From Ruminococcus sp. FMBCY1 (GTDB lineage Bacteria > Bacillota > Clostridia > Oscillospirales > Acutalibacteraceae): a stretch of 64,000 nt of DNA. The notes under the pieces were generated by a model. That model searched no databases, was not told the DNA's origin, and worked only from the letters and a program-made list of their open reading frames with translations. The DNA is taken from positions 1,116,001-1,180,000 of the forward strand of contig NZ_CP074197.1 in assembly GCF_023921805.1 (NCBI RefSeq). Reading direction: 5' to 3'. The first letter of the stretch is position 1; each line of letters opens with the position of its first letter. Below are positions 36,402 through 45,043 of this stretch, one piece after another. The translations under genes were made by a program, and so were the position numbers.

Positions 36402-37700
36402 TTGGCATCAAACATAGTAATGGCGATAGTAATTTTCGTACTTATTGCATTGTCATCGTTCTTTTCCGCAACGGAAACGGCATTTTCTTTTGTAAACAAA
36501 ATCCGTATTCAAAAGAAGTCCGAAGACGGCGACAAAAAAGCAACAACCGCTCTTTTTGTTATTGAAAATTTTGACAAAGCACTTACCACCATTCTTATCT
36601 GCAACAATGTAGTAAACCTTAGCTGTTCATCACTTGCAACGGTATTGTGTATGGCACTTTTCGGCGACTACGGTTCAGCTATTGCAACGGGTGCAACTAC
36701 TTTGCTTGTACTCACATTCGGTGAGGTGCTTCCTAAATGTTTGGCTAAAGAAAATTGCGACAGCTTTTCTCTTAAAACAGCAGGCATAATAAAGTTCTTG
36801 ATGTTCATTTTAACCCCACTTGTGTTTATCCTTGTACAATTCAAAAGCCTTGCCCTTAAGATTGCAGGCGGAACAGAGGATGCACCGAGCGTTACCGAAA
36901 ATGAGCTTAAATATATAGTAGAAAGCATTGAAGAAGAAGGCGTGCTTGAAGAAAGCGAAAGCGAGATGGTTCGCCTTGCACTTGACTTTGACGAAAAAAC
37001 CGCCGAAGAAGTCATCACACCTCGAGTTGATGTTACATTCATAAGCGTGGACGATTCGCCGGAGAAAATTAAGAATTTAATTATTGAAAACAGATACTCA
37101 AGAATTCCTGTATATAAAGATACCGTTGACAACATTGTCGGCGTACTTCACACAAGAGATTATCTCGAAAAACTTGCGGACGGCATCGCACCGGATGTGC
37201 GTGACATAATGCAGCCGCCGTACTTTGTATTCAGAACTCAACCTCTCTCAAAAATTCTCAGCACTTTCAAGAGAATAAAAGTTCACCTTGCAATCGTTAC
37301 CGACGAATACGGCGGAACTCTCGGTATTCTCACAATGGAAGATCTGCTTGAAGAAATCGTCGGCGACATATGGGACGAGGACGAAGAAATTGAACACAAC
37401 TACTACAAAATCGGCAAGAATGAATTTCTTGTAAACGGCGACCTCGAGCTTGACGATATGCTTGCGCTGTTCGATCTTGACGAAGATTACATTGACAGTG
37501 ACAGCATAACCGTCGGCGGATACATTCTTGAAAATGCAGGCAGTATTCCGAATAAGCGTGAAAGCGTAGAGGCAGGCGGTTTCCGCTTTACGATTATGGA
37601 AGTGGCAAATCAGAGAATTATTCGTGTTGTTGTAAAAAGACTTGTTGACGAAAATACAAACGAAGAAAAAGCAACAGACGAAAAAGAAAAAGAAGAATAA
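36402..37700 (+). CDS. CNNM/HlyC-CorC family transporter-like protein with CBS pair
   Basis: A 432-residue membrane protein. A DUF21 transmembrane domain (about 1-140, FSATETAFSFVNKIR) is followed by two CBS domains (ITPRVDVTFISVDD, VTDEYGGTLGILTMEDLLEEIVGDIWDE) and a C-terminal CorC_HlyC domain. The family is implicated in magnesium/cobalt efflux. The start is TTG at 36402 with GGAG upstream; a later ATG at 36420 lacks a site. Confidence 0.92.
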   Translation: MASNIVMAIVIFVLIALSSFFSATETAFSFVNKIRIQKKSEDGDKKATTALFVIENFDKALTTILICNNVVNLSCSSLATVLCMALFGDYGSAIATGATTLLVLTFGEVLPKCLAKENCDSFSLKTAGIIKFLMFILTPLVFILVQFKSLALKIAGGTEDAPSVTENELKYIVESIEEEGVLEESESEMVRLALDFDEKTAEEVITPRVDVTFISVDDSPEKIKNLIIENRYSRIPVYKDTVDNIVGVLHTRDYLEKLADGIAPDVRDIMQPPYFVFRTQPLSKILSTFKRIKVHLAIVTDEYGGTLGILTMEDLLEEIVGDIWDEDEEIEHNYYKIGKNEFLVNGDLELDDMLALFDLDEDYIDSDSITVGGYILENAGSIPNKRESVEAGGFRFTIMEVANQRIIRVVVKRLVDENTNEEKATDEKEKEE

Positions 37701-37712
37701 TACATACAAAAT

Positions 37713-37744
37713 AAAGAGCCAAGCACCCAAAGCCTTGGCTCTTT
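37713..37744 (+). terminator. Terminator after the CNNM gene
   Basis: An 11-bp stem AAAGAGCCAAG with its complement and a 10-nt loop. Only a short T-run follows. Confidence 0.75.
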
Positions 37745-37770
37745 TCAGATATTGATACGGAGAATAAATT

Positions 37771-38949
37771 ATGAGCAATACAAAAGAAAACATAAAAAGA
37801 GGCAGCTGCCCCGTATATAAAAAATGCGGCGGATGTCAGTTGCAGAATCTCACCTACACCGATCAACTTAGCTTTAAACAGAAAAAAGTTGAAAAACTGC
37901 TCTCAAAATTTTGCAAGGCAGATAAAATAATCGGTATGAACACACCCTATCATTACCGCAACAAGGTTCAGGCAGCGTTCAGGACAGATAAAAACGGTAA
38001 AATAATTTCGGGTGTCTACCAATCGGGAACTCACCACATCGTCGGCATTGACGAATGTATGACAGAAGATGTAACGGCGGATAAAATCATAGTTGCCGTA
38101 CGAAAAATGCTTAAATCTTTCAAGCTCACAACCTATGACGAGGACAAGCAGAGAGGTTTTTTAAGACATATACTTGTAAAAAGAGGCTTTGCAACAAACG
38201 AAGTAATGCTTGTTTTGGTAACAGGCACTCCTGTTTTTCCGTCAAAAAATAATTTCGTAAAAGCGATTACCAAACAGTTTCCCGAAATCAAAACAGTTGT
38301 TCAAAATATAAATCCGTACAGAACAAACCTTGTTCTCGGCGATGTGCAAAAGGTACTGTACGGCAAAGGATACATTGAAGATATTTTGTGCGGATGTAAA
38401 TTCAGAATTTCACCAAAGAGTTTTTATCAGATTAACCCTGTGCAGACCGAGGTGCTTTACAACAAGGCAATTGAATTTGCAAATCTGAAAGGCAAAGAAA
38501 CAGTGCTTGACACCTACTGCGGAATCGGCACAATCGGAATTGTTGCCGCAAAGCACGGTGCAGGCGAAGTTATAGGCGTTGAACTTAACAAAGACGCAGT
38601 CAAGGATGCGGTGCAGAACGCAAGAGCAAACAATTTGAAGAATATAAGATTTTATCAGGGCGATGCAGGCGAATTTATGGAGGCAGTCGCAGAAGAAAGC
38701 GAAAAGCCCGATGTAGTATTTATGGACCCGCCGAGAGCAGGCAGTGACGAAAAATTCCTCTCTTCCCTTATAAAAATGTCACCAAAAACAGTAGTATACA
38801 TCTCCTGCAACCCCGAAACCTTAGCAAGAGATTTGGCATACATAGATAAGAACAGCACATATAAAATCCAAAAAATCCAACCCGTAGATATGTTCCCACA
38901 TACAGCGCATATTGAGTGCGTGGTGGTGATGTCAAGGAAAGAGGAGTAA
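37771..38949 (+). CDS. rlmD: 23S rRNA (uracil-C5)-methyltransferase, 3' end replaced by a mobile element
   Basis: A 392-residue TrmA/RlmD-type enzyme with 4Fe-4S cysteines (CPVYKKCGGCQLQN), SAM motif VLDTYCGIGTIGIV, and catalytic CNPETLARD. The final residues HIECVVVMSRKEE differ from the HIETIVLMSRK encoded at the far side of the island (48189-48225). This indicates integration inside the last codons, with the tail now supplied by the element. The gene remains full length. GGAG precedes the ATG. Confidence 0.93.
   Translation: MSNTKENIKRGSCPVYKKCGGCQLQNLTYTDQLSFKQKKVEKLLSKFCKADKIIGMNTPYHYRNKVQAAFRTDKNGKIISGVYQSGTHHIVGIDECMTEDVTADKIIVAVRKMLKSFKLTTYDEDKQRGFLRHILVKRGFATNEVMLVLVTGTPVFPSKNNFVKAITKQFPEIKTVVQNINPYRTNLVLGDVQKVLYGKGYIEDILCGCKFRISPKSFYQINPVQTEVLYNKAIEFANLKGKETVLDTYCGIGTIGIVAAKHGAGEVIGVELNKDAVKDAVQNARANNLKNIRFYQGDAGEFMEAVAEESEKPDVVFMDPPRAGSDEKFLSSLIKMSPKTVVYISCNPETLARDLAYIDKNSTYKIQKIQPVDMFPHTAHIECVVVMSRKEE
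38907..38934 (+). other. Left attachment site of the tandem islands (rlmD 3' end)
   Basis: The core CATATTGA at 38908-38915 is identical to the core at 48189-48196. Left of it the sequence is rlmD; right of it lies element sequence (GTGCGTGG...GATGTCA). A degenerate copy matching 22 of 28 positions occurs at 40476-40503. Confidence 0.7.
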
Positions 38950-39069
38950 ATCGGGATAGGTGGCTTAACGGTGTGGTTTGTGCGTATTGGTCAGGCTGTG
39001 CTGTTTTGGCAGGTTGGCTTTGATTTGGATACAAATAAGGGAATGCAGACAGCACACTAGGAGAAACGA

Positions 39070-39321
39070 ATGGATAGATTTTCAGAGAAGAGTCTTCTTT
39101 CACTCGGAGATCATTATGTGTATGGACTCATAGATCCACGCAGTAAGCAAATTTTCTATATTGGAAAAGGCACTAAAAACAGAGTGTTCTTCGTGAATGA
39201 AAGATATGAGCAGGGATTTCCGTTGGATGAGAATGAAACATTCTACATTGGAAAGTCGATAGCCGGATTGAAGTTGAATCAGTCGGCACAGAATCCGATT
39301 ACATATCTGAATCCACGATAG
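39070..39321 (+). pseudogene. GIY-YIG nuclease-like fragment
   Basis: An 83-residue ORF with the GIY-YIG core as HYVYGLIDPRSKQIFYIGKGTKNRVF (split across residues 14-40), resembling the LEM-3-like/COG3680 subgroup. After residue 45 the sequence no longer resembles a nuclease, so the rest was probably lost by frameshift or rearrangement. It starts about 120 bp after rlmD inside the first island. Confidence 0.6.
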
Positions 39322-39380
39322 AGAGACAAATTTCATATTTAATGAAATTGACAAATCGGAATTTACGGAGGAAAATAGTA

Positions 39381-39689
39381 ATGGCACTGTTCTTACTGAT
39401 TACATATATAGTAATTTTTACATTTCAAATAATATTATTTGTGATAACCATTCGCAAGAAAACAAAAAAACTTTGGCGGATATTGTTTTCGTCAGAACTA
39501 ATTCCGCTGCTTATATCCATAGGACTGATGATTTACTTTAATAATCTTCCTGGATATGGATTTATGCCAGGACTAACTTATTTGGGAGAAATATTGTTTA
39601 GTTTTGGAGCGGTTGTTTTGTACTGTATAAGTTTCCTGATTTCTATATGCAGTTATATTGCAATTTCATATAAACAAAGGAAACGCTGA
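39381..39689 (+). CDS. Small three-helix membrane protein, unknown function
   Basis: A 102-residue hydrophobic protein with segments at about 3-25, 38-55 and 65-92 and a basic end. ATG 39381 has GGAGG 10 bases upstream. The 5' context (AAATCGGAATTTA then GGAGGA) is nearly the same as that of the small membrane ORF at 40640 in the second island, so both belong to one cassette type. No family is recognised. Confidence 0.6.
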   Translation: MALFLLITYIVIFTFQIILFVITIRKKTKKLWRILFSSELIPLLISIGLMIYFNNLPGYGFMPGLTYLGEILFSFGAVVLYCISFLISICSYIAISYKQRKR

Positions 39690-39803
39690 ATAAATCGTTT
39701 CTGTCGTTTGTTCACAGTCCTCTCAGTGACGTATTTTCGAGCGTTGCTCAAAACGGCGAAACGAATGCTTAGCATTAATCAGCTTTTTCCAAACTTAATT
39801 TGA

Positions 39804-40106
39804 GGTATTCCACTTGCAGAAATATATGTGCATGAAGTTGACAATGCAAATCAGATAGATGGATTTATTGGATTAAATAACGACTATATTGAAGGAATCT
39901 TTATAAAAGATGTAGCACAGTCAAAGGGAACCGGAAAACAGTTATTGGATCAGGTGAAGAAAATCAAGTCCACTCTAAAATTGAACGTTTATCAAAAAAA
40001 TGAGAGAGCAATTCAATTTTATCTGCGAGAAGAATTTAGTATCCAATCTGAATGTGTAGATGATAATACGGGAGAAAAGGAATTTACAATGGTATGGAAG
40101 TGCTAA
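39804..40106 (+). pseudogene. GNAT acetyltransferase, N-terminal part missing
   Basis: The open frame runs from a stop at 39801-39803 and encodes the C-terminal half of a GNAT fold: EIYVHEVDNANQIDGFIGL, then the acetyl-CoA loop QSKGTGKQLLDQVK and NERAIQFYLREEF. There is no start with a ribosome binding site and the first third of the domain is absent. It is probably a relic of the cargo. Confidence 0.7.
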
Positions 40107-40475
40107 ATTCCAGTTTGTAGGGATGACATGAAAAATGAAGTTTAAGGAATAGAGCTTTCCCTGTTTGCCTATACAAATGATAGAGCAATTCAAGGTTATC
40201 ACAGGCTCGAACCACTGGATTTCAAGGGAAAAGGTGCGTTCCGCCATTCCCGTGTACAATAGGGGGTGAGTATGTTTTTCGTTGAACAACCGAGCCACAT
40301 CGAGACGGTAGTATTGATGTCAAGAAAATAATTAAGCAATATAAAATTTGGCTTGTTTGATGGCTTTTTCTAAATTTAGAATTATATATTTAACCATCAA
40401 AAGCACTCGGGTATATCTTACGGAAACATATCCACCGCAAAATTTCGGTTAGGTTGTAGCCTCGGATTAGATAAT
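40104..40475 (+). repeat. Direct repeat copy 1 (island right end plus rlmD downstream flank)
   Basis: Matches 47997-48368 without a gap at a constant offset of 7893. Positions 40104-40297 are identical over 194 bp; 40298-40475 are diverged (for example 58 of 68 in the last 68 bp). The identity breaks exactly in the att core, as expected if the left part is element end and the right part is chromosome-type sequence. Confidence 0.9.
40296..40331 (+). other. Internal att-like junction carrying an rlmD 3' end
   Basis: Core CACATCGA (variant of CATATTGA) followed by sequence encoding ETVVLMSRK and a stop, a normal RlmD C terminus. It marks the right end of element 1. Confidence 0.65.
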
Positions 40476-40503
40476 GCAAATTGAGTGAGTGGATTAGATG
40501 TCA
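40476..40503 (+). other. Degenerate left att-like site of element 2
   Basis: Matches the left site at 38907-38934 at 22 of 28 positions, including ATTGAGTG, GTGG and GATGTCA. It begins exactly where the chromosome-type part of repeat copy 1 ends. Confidence 0.5.
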
Positions 40504-40639
40504 GTGTGTTTGGAGAGAATTTTATAGGACAAAAAGCTGACAGGCAATCCTGCAATTCGACCGTTTTGAGGGGTTCATGAACAGTGAAATAGATGTTAAT
40601 AGAAATTAGATAAATCGGAATTTATGGAGGATAAAGCTG

Positions 40640-40819
40640 ATGAACAACAAAAGGATAATTATAGGAGTCACTATCGGAATAATCGCAGCAATACTTTGGA
40701 GCGTTGTTTTTATAAATGTCTTAAATAGCATGGCTGGAATTGGAATCGGAATATGTCTGGGTATATCTTTTGGTATATCTGGCAGTCTTATTTTTTCAAA
40801 AAAAGATAAAGATAAATGA
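40640..40819 (+). CDS. 59-residue hydrophobic small protein
   Basis: Starts MNNKRIIIGVTIGIIAAILW and has two hydrophobic segments rich in Gly/Ile, ending SKKDKDK. GGAGG lies 9 bases before the ATG. Its upstream sequence AAATCGGAATTTATGGAGGA closely matches that before the ORF at 39381. Function unknown; a toxin-like or regulatory membrane peptide is possible. Confidence 0.5.
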   Translation: MNNKRIIIGVTIGIIAAILWSVVFINVLNSMAGIGIGICLGISFGISGSLIFSKKDKDK

Positions 40820-40862
40820 TGATACAACTTCCAGTTTGCCAACTTGCCCTTTGAGAAGAGAA

Positions 40863-41171
40863 TTTTACAAAAGAAGTATTCTCTATGTTCTCAGGCGAGA
40901 AAGTTCTTGAAGATTTACGGTGTGATAACACCCTGATGAAAACAATGGTTGACCGCTTCGGAGAAGATGTGACAACCTTGCGTATGATATTACGTCTTTC
41001 AGAGTACAGACCGAAGTATCAGCCAGTCCAACCTTTTTCGGTTGGGTGTTTGGCTTTAATGGCAAGGTACAGATACTTGCACCGGAAAGTGTAAAAGAAC
41101 AGTACAGACAGATGATTGCACAAGCCGATGAGGGTATGCAGGAAAAAGAAAACAAAGGACAGGAAATCTAA
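40863..41171 (+). pseudogene. WYL-domain regulator fragment, frameshifted
   Basis: Frame 1 encodes VLEDLRCDNTLMKTMVDRFGEDV. After a shift near 40978 the frame continues LAYDITSFRVQTEV, SPTFFGWVFGFNGKVQIL and QYRQMIAQADEG to a stop. This is the C-terminal part of YafY/WYL-type regulators, without its HTH and WYL core. One frameshift and loss of the 5' end make it a clear relic. Confidence 0.7.
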
Positions 41172-41231
41172 CACTCCAAAGCATATGATGTCAAGAAACG
41201 GCAGAATCTTCCCGCAAAGCTCGCAGCATGA

Positions 41232-41334
41232 ATATGCCAAGGGCGTGGAGTTTGAAGTTTATCCGTCTGCGGATACAACCGCCCCAAACTATCGTTGTGA
41301 AATTTGGGTAGCCGTGAACGAAAAAGCCAAGTAA
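41232..41334 (+). pseudogene. GyrI-like effector-binding domain, C-terminal fragment
   Basis: Encodes YAKGVEFEVYPSADT and YRCEIWVAVNEK before a stop, the last strand of the GyrI/AraC effector-binding fold. The rest of the domain is missing. Confidence 0.55.
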
Positions 41335-41411
41335 TAAGGACAGCAACTGCGAGTTGCTTGTTTGAGATAATGCGTGAGACTATAATAAAGGTGTAAGGAA
41401 GGTACTGCATA

Positions 41412-41639
41412 GTGGATACAAAACAGGTTATACTTGAACTTCGTACTCAAAAGGGAATGTCGCAGGATGAGCTTGCAGAAAAAGTTTTTGTAAGTCGTCA
41501 GACAGTTGTGGAAATAAAAAATGATCTGATAAGAACGATGGGAGAATGTCGTGATGTGACAGACCAATATCAAACCGAACGAAGTGCATATTTGCGACTG
41601 GGACAATTATTTATGAGATTATTTGCTGGATTGCTATAA
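41412..41639 (+). pseudogene. XRE regulator truncated after its HTH
   Basis: GTG start after AAGGAAGG. Residues 1-34 (VILELRTQKGMSQDELAEKVFVSRQTV) are a normal XRE HTH. The expected RWENG continuation is replaced by unrelated sequence (NDLIRTMGECRDVTDQY) to a stop at codon 76, so a deletion joined two gene pieces. Confidence 0.6.
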
Positions 41640-41662
41640 GAGTCTGATGAAACGACATTTTA

Positions 41663-41694
41663 AAAAACAGTTGATTTAGAAGTTAACTGTTTTT
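41663..41694 (+). terminator. Terminator upstream of the citrate synthase unit
   Basis: A 10-bp stem AAAAACAGTT with its complement, 12-nt loop, T-run included in the stem. Confidence 0.75.
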
Positions 41695-41766
41695 GGAAGG
41701 CCGTTTTTGCTATATCTAACAGTCTGTTGTACAAAGAAGATTTTGCATGGATGAAAAAAACAAACC

Positions 41767-41804
41767 TTGTTGAGGTTAAATTGAGTTTTCCATTGTATTG
41801 TATT
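41767..41804 (+). promoter_or_regulatory. Repeated promoter/operator element, copy 1 (before citrate synthase)
   Basis: TTGTTGAGGTTAAATTGAG followed at a fixed distance (26 bases start to start) by TTGTATTGTAT. The same pair with the same spacing stands at 43743-43780 before the phospholipase-D pseudogene. It is a candidate MarR operator, since the MarR gene lies between the two copies. Confidence 0.65.
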
Positions 41805-41912
41805 GCTAATGAATAAGAATAAGAAAAAGAACAGACAATGCTGAATACTCTGGAAACAAGAATATCTGAGTATAGTATGTAAGTTCGTAACAGAATGAAA
41901 GGAGCGATTCAA

Positions 41913-43259
41913 ATGAGCAATTTGGAAAATTATATGAAACAGCAAGCAATTTTTTGTGAACAAAATGATAGCATTAGTAAGAATCTGTATTCAGAGTATG
42001 GTGTAAAAAGAGGCTTACGAGATGAAAAAGGCCAAGGTGTGTTGACGGGGCTTACAAATATTTCTGATATAAAAGCTTTTGAATATCGTGATGGAGTAAA
42101 GAGCCCATGTGATGGCGAGTTATCTTATCGTGGTTATAATATAAAAGATTTAGTAACAGGAGGTAAAGGAAAAAGGTTTGTCTTTGAAGAAGGAGCATAT
42201 CTTCTTTTATTCGGAGAATTGCCAACTGATACACAGTTAATGGAATTTCAGGGAAGACTATCTGATTGTATGGAACTACCGACTAACTTTACCAGAGATG
42301 TCATTATGAAAGCACCTACATCAGATATTATGGGTTCTATGACTCGAAGTATTCTTACATTGGGCTCTTACGATAAGGAGAAAGAAAGTCTTGAAATTCC
42401 GAATGTGCTAAGGCAGAGTATGCAGTTGATCGCAGTATTTCCTATGTTAGCAGTATATGCATACCATGCTTATTGTCATTATGAAAAAAACGAAAGTATG
42501 TATATTCATAGACCTGAAAAAGATTTATCTATTGCTGAAAATTTCCTGCGCCTATTAAGACCAGATACAAAATTCACAGAACTGGAAGCAAGAGTACTGG
42601 ATATAGCATTATTGTTACATATGGAACATGGTGGTGGTAACAATTCTACATTTACTACACGGGTAGTAACATCTTCAGGTTCAGATACTTATTCTGTTAT
42701 TTCAGCAGCAATGTCATCCTTAAAAGGAAAAAAACATGGCGGTGCAAATCTGATGGTAATGAATATGATGGATGATATTAAAAGTCATGTGAAAGATTAT
42801 GAAGACGAAGAGGAAATTACATCATATCTGAGTAAGATTTTGAAGAAAGAGGCGTTTGATCAGAAAGGACTTATTTATGGAATGGGACATGCTGTGTATT
42901 CTATTTCAGATCCGAGAGAAAGGGTGTTCAAAGGCTTTGTAGAACAACTCGCAAGGGATAAAGGACGTGAGAAAGATATGGCCCTTTATAACAATATTGA
43001 GAAGATTGCACCTAAGTTGATTGCAAAGCAGCGTCAGATATTCAAAGGAGTAAGTCCTAATATAGATTTCTATAGTGGTTTTGTGTATGATATGTTGAAT
43101 ATTCCAAGAGAATTGTACACGCCATTATTTGCGATAGCAAGAATTGCTGGTTGGAGTGCACATCGCCTGGAAGAATTGATAACTACAGATAAGATCATTC
43201 GACCGGCATATAAGAGTCTAGTCAGCAAAAAAGAATATATAGAAAGAGAGGAACGATAA
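41913..43259 (+). CDS. Citrate synthase (citrate/2-methylcitrate family)
   Basis: A 448-residue enzyme condensing oxaloacetate with an acyl-CoA. Catalytic regions are LHMEHGGGNNST (substrate histidine), KHGGANLMVM, and YGMGHAVYSISDPRE (histidine and arginine). It belongs to the longer Clostridial-type class of about 450 residues. ATG 41913 has AAAGGAG. A MarR gene follows after one base, which is an unusual partner for a central-metabolism enzyme. Its base usage resembles the other island cargo. Confidence 0.9.
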   Translation: MSNLENYMKQQAIFCEQNDSISKNLYSEYGVKRGLRDEKGQGVLTGLTNISDIKAFEYRDGVKSPCDGELSYRGYNIKDLVTGGKGKRFVFEEGAYLLLFGELPTDTQLMEFQGRLSDCMELPTNFTRDVIMKAPTSDIMGSMTRSILTLGSYDKEKESLEIPNVLRQSMQLIAVFPMLAVYAYHAYCHYEKNESMYIHRPEKDLSIAENFLRLLRPDTKFTELEARVLDIALLLHMEHGGGNNSTFTTRVVTSSGSDTYSVISAAMSSLKGKKHGGANLMVMNMMDDIKSHVKDYEDEEEITSYLSKILKKEAFDQKGLIYGMGHAVYSISDPRERVFKGFVEQLARDKGREKDMALYNNIEKIAPKLIAKQRQIFKGVSPNIDFYSGFVYDMLNIPRELYTPLFAIARIAGWSAHRLEELITTDKIIRPAYKSLVSKKEYIEREER

Positions 43260-43260
43260 T

Positions 43261-43686
43261 ATGGGAGCAGGAACCAGTGCAGAGGAGTTTTTTTTAAAGA
43301 GCGTCAATGTTGAAAGCATATTTGAATTTATTGAAAGAACAGATTATTTGTTCCTTTATAGTATAAAGGAATGTGTTGAAAAATCAGACTGTCATGAAGG
43401 AGTATATCTTTCAGAAGTGGCAGAATACATGAAATTATCGATTCCAGAAACATCTAAGATGGTAAAAAGTCTTGAAAATAAAGGATATATTATCTGGAAA
43501 TTAGATGAAAAAAAAGAAAGAACATACCTGGTTTTGACGAACAAGGCAATTGAATTAAGTAATTGTCAGAAAGAAAAAATGATAGAAGCTTATGAAAAAA
43601 TCATATCGAATATACAAGAAGATGACCTGGCAGTTACACAGTGTACATTGAGAAAAATCCGACAGCTTATGGAAGAAATAAAATAG
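43261..43686 (+). CDS. MarR-family transcriptional regulator
   Basis: A 141-residue winged-helix protein. The HTH reads LSEVAEYMKLSIPETSKMVKSLENKGYI and the wing LDEKKERTYLVLTNKA. It is translated with citrate synthase (ATG one base after its stop). Copies of the element at 41767 and 43743 flank the pair, so it may autoregulate the operon and control the next unit. The ligand is unknown. Confidence 0.85.
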   Translation: MGAGTSAEEFFLKSVNVESIFEFIERTDYLFLYSIKECVEKSDCHEGVYLSEVAEYMKLSIPETSKMVKSLENKGYIIWKLDEKKERTYLVLTNKAIELSNCQKEKMIEAYEKIISNIQEDDLAVTQCTLRKIRQLMEEIK

Positions 43687-43742
43687 TGATTAATACAACG
43701 GAGTAAGAAAAGCTCCTTCATATATTAGAATAAAAATAAATT

Positions 43743-43780
43743 TTGTTGAGGTTAAATTGAGATTGACTTTGTATTGTATA
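43743..43780 (+). promoter_or_regulatory. Repeated promoter/operator element, copy 2
   Basis: Same TTGTTGAGGTTAAATTGAG and TTGTATTGTAT pair, same spacing, as at 41767-41804. It sits 34 bp before the start of the phospholipase-D pseudogene. Confidence 0.65.
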
Positions 43781-43813
43781 AGTATGAAATAAAAAGGAAT
43801 CAGGTGATGTACA

Positions 43814-44353
43814 ATGAAAAAGTATAAAATATGTAAAATCCTTAATATATAAAATCCTTCTTGTTATACTGGCAATTTTTTTATGTGTGGCTTTTTATGA
43901 ATTGCTCGGAATCTGCGTTGCATATAAAAAGCAGCCGGAAGTGTCCAATACAACCAAAAAAGAAACAAAAAATGGGTCATGGAACGAATGAAGTGAAAAT
44001 ACAGAACTGGCAGTAATCATAGAAAAGAATCCAGAAGCACTTTTACAAAGAGTGCGTTTGATCAAGAATGCAAAAAAGGAAATTATTCTTTCTACTTTTG
44101 CATTTCAATCCGATGAAAGTGGAAAATTGATTTTAGGAGCACTGCATGATGCGGCAGACAGAGGCGTACATATTCGTCTGTTAGTAGATGGAATGAAGAG
44201 CTGGATTGATATGAAAGAGTGTCCCGCCAGGTATTGGAAGATGGAACCTATCGTGATCCATATCATGTAGAGCCAATTGAATTGACAAAGAAGCGTCAGA
44301 GAAACGTACTTTTGGTACAGCATCTGCTTGGATGGGCAAGATATATGTTCTGA
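43814..44353 (+). pseudogene. Phospholipase D/cardiolipin synthase-like gene, degenerate
   Basis: The reading begins MKKYKICKILNI and stops. In other frames it continues through a membrane segment (LCVAFYELLGICVAYKK), another stop, then NAKKEIILSTFAFQSDESG and GVHIRLLVDGMKSW, typical of the first half of a PLD domain. An internal deletion then joins it to a tail VLEDGTYRDPYHVEPIEL and LLGWARYMF. Neither HKD motif survives. Confidence 0.7.
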
Positions 44354-44371
44354 TAAAGGAGGAAGAAGATC

Positions 44372-45043
44372 GTGTTTCAAATATTAATTGTAGAAGATGA
44401 TAAAGAATTAAGCCAGCTATTCCAAAAAGTGCTTGAGAAGAATGGATATCAAGTCAAAAGTGCATCGGATGGAGCACAGGCATTAGAAGTATTGGATAAG
44501 GAATATATTGATCTGATCATTTCTGATATTATGATGCCGGTTATGGATGGCTATGAACTGGTGTCAGAACTTCGCTCAGCAGGATATCAGATACCAGTGC
44601 TTATGATCACTGCGAAAGGTTCCTTTGATGATATGCGCCAGGGATTTCTTTCGGGAAGTGACGATTATATGGTAAAACCGGTAAATGTGAATGAAATGGT
44701 TTTAAGAGTCGGAGCACTGCTTCGCCGTGCACAGATACTGAATGAACACAAAATTGTGATCGGTTCAACAGAGTTTGATTATGATGCAATGACGGTTACA
44801 ACTGATAAGGAAAGTCTTGTTTTGCCTAAAAAAGAATTCCTGCTTTTATATAAGCTTGCAGCTTCGCCAGGCAGAACATTTACAAAACAACAGTTGATGG
44901 ATGAAGTATGGGGATACGAGACGGAGGCAGACCCACATACGATAGAGGTACATATAGGAAGAATCAGAGAGCGTTTTAAAGATAACCCTGATTTTGAAAT
45001 CGTAACAATGCGTGGAATTGGATACAAGGTGGTGAAAAAATAA
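44372..45043 (+). CDS. OmpR-family response regulator
   Basis: A 223-residue regulator with GTG start and AAAGGAGG upstream. Receiver: acidic VEDDKE, phospho-acceptor aspartate in LIISDIMMPVMDG, and the conserved lysine in YMVKPV. The C-terminal winged helix has YKLAASPGRTFTKQQLMDEVWG and VHIGRIRERFKDNPDFEIVTMRGIGYK. It is coupled to the next kinase by a TAATG overlap. Confidence 0.93.
   Translation: MFQILIVEDDKELSQLFQKVLEKNGYQVKSASDGAQALEVLDKEYIDLIISDIMMPVMDGYELVSELRSAGYQIPVLMITAKGSFDDMRQGFLSGSDDYMVKPVNVNEMVLRVGALLRRAQILNEHKIVIGSTEFDYDAMTVTTDKESLVLPKKEFLLLYKLAASPGRTFTKQQLMDEVWGYETEADPHTIEVHIGRIRERFKDNPDFEIVTMRGIGYKVVKK

Larger units (their letters stand above)
38908..40303. mobile_element. 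Decayed integrative element 1 at rlmD, no recombinase
   Basis: About 1.4 kb between the att-like cores at 38908 and 40296. It contains a GIY-YIG fragment, a small membrane protein and a truncated acetyltransferase. It ends in the same 194-bp right end as element 2. No integrase, relaxase or replication gene remains. Confidence 0.65.

Noticed and set aside
40104-40297. Minus-strand ORF beginning MARLFNEKHTHPLL present in both repeat copies
   Set aside because: It has no convincing start signal and only appears twice because the 194-bp repeat is duplicated; treated as shadow of element end sequence.
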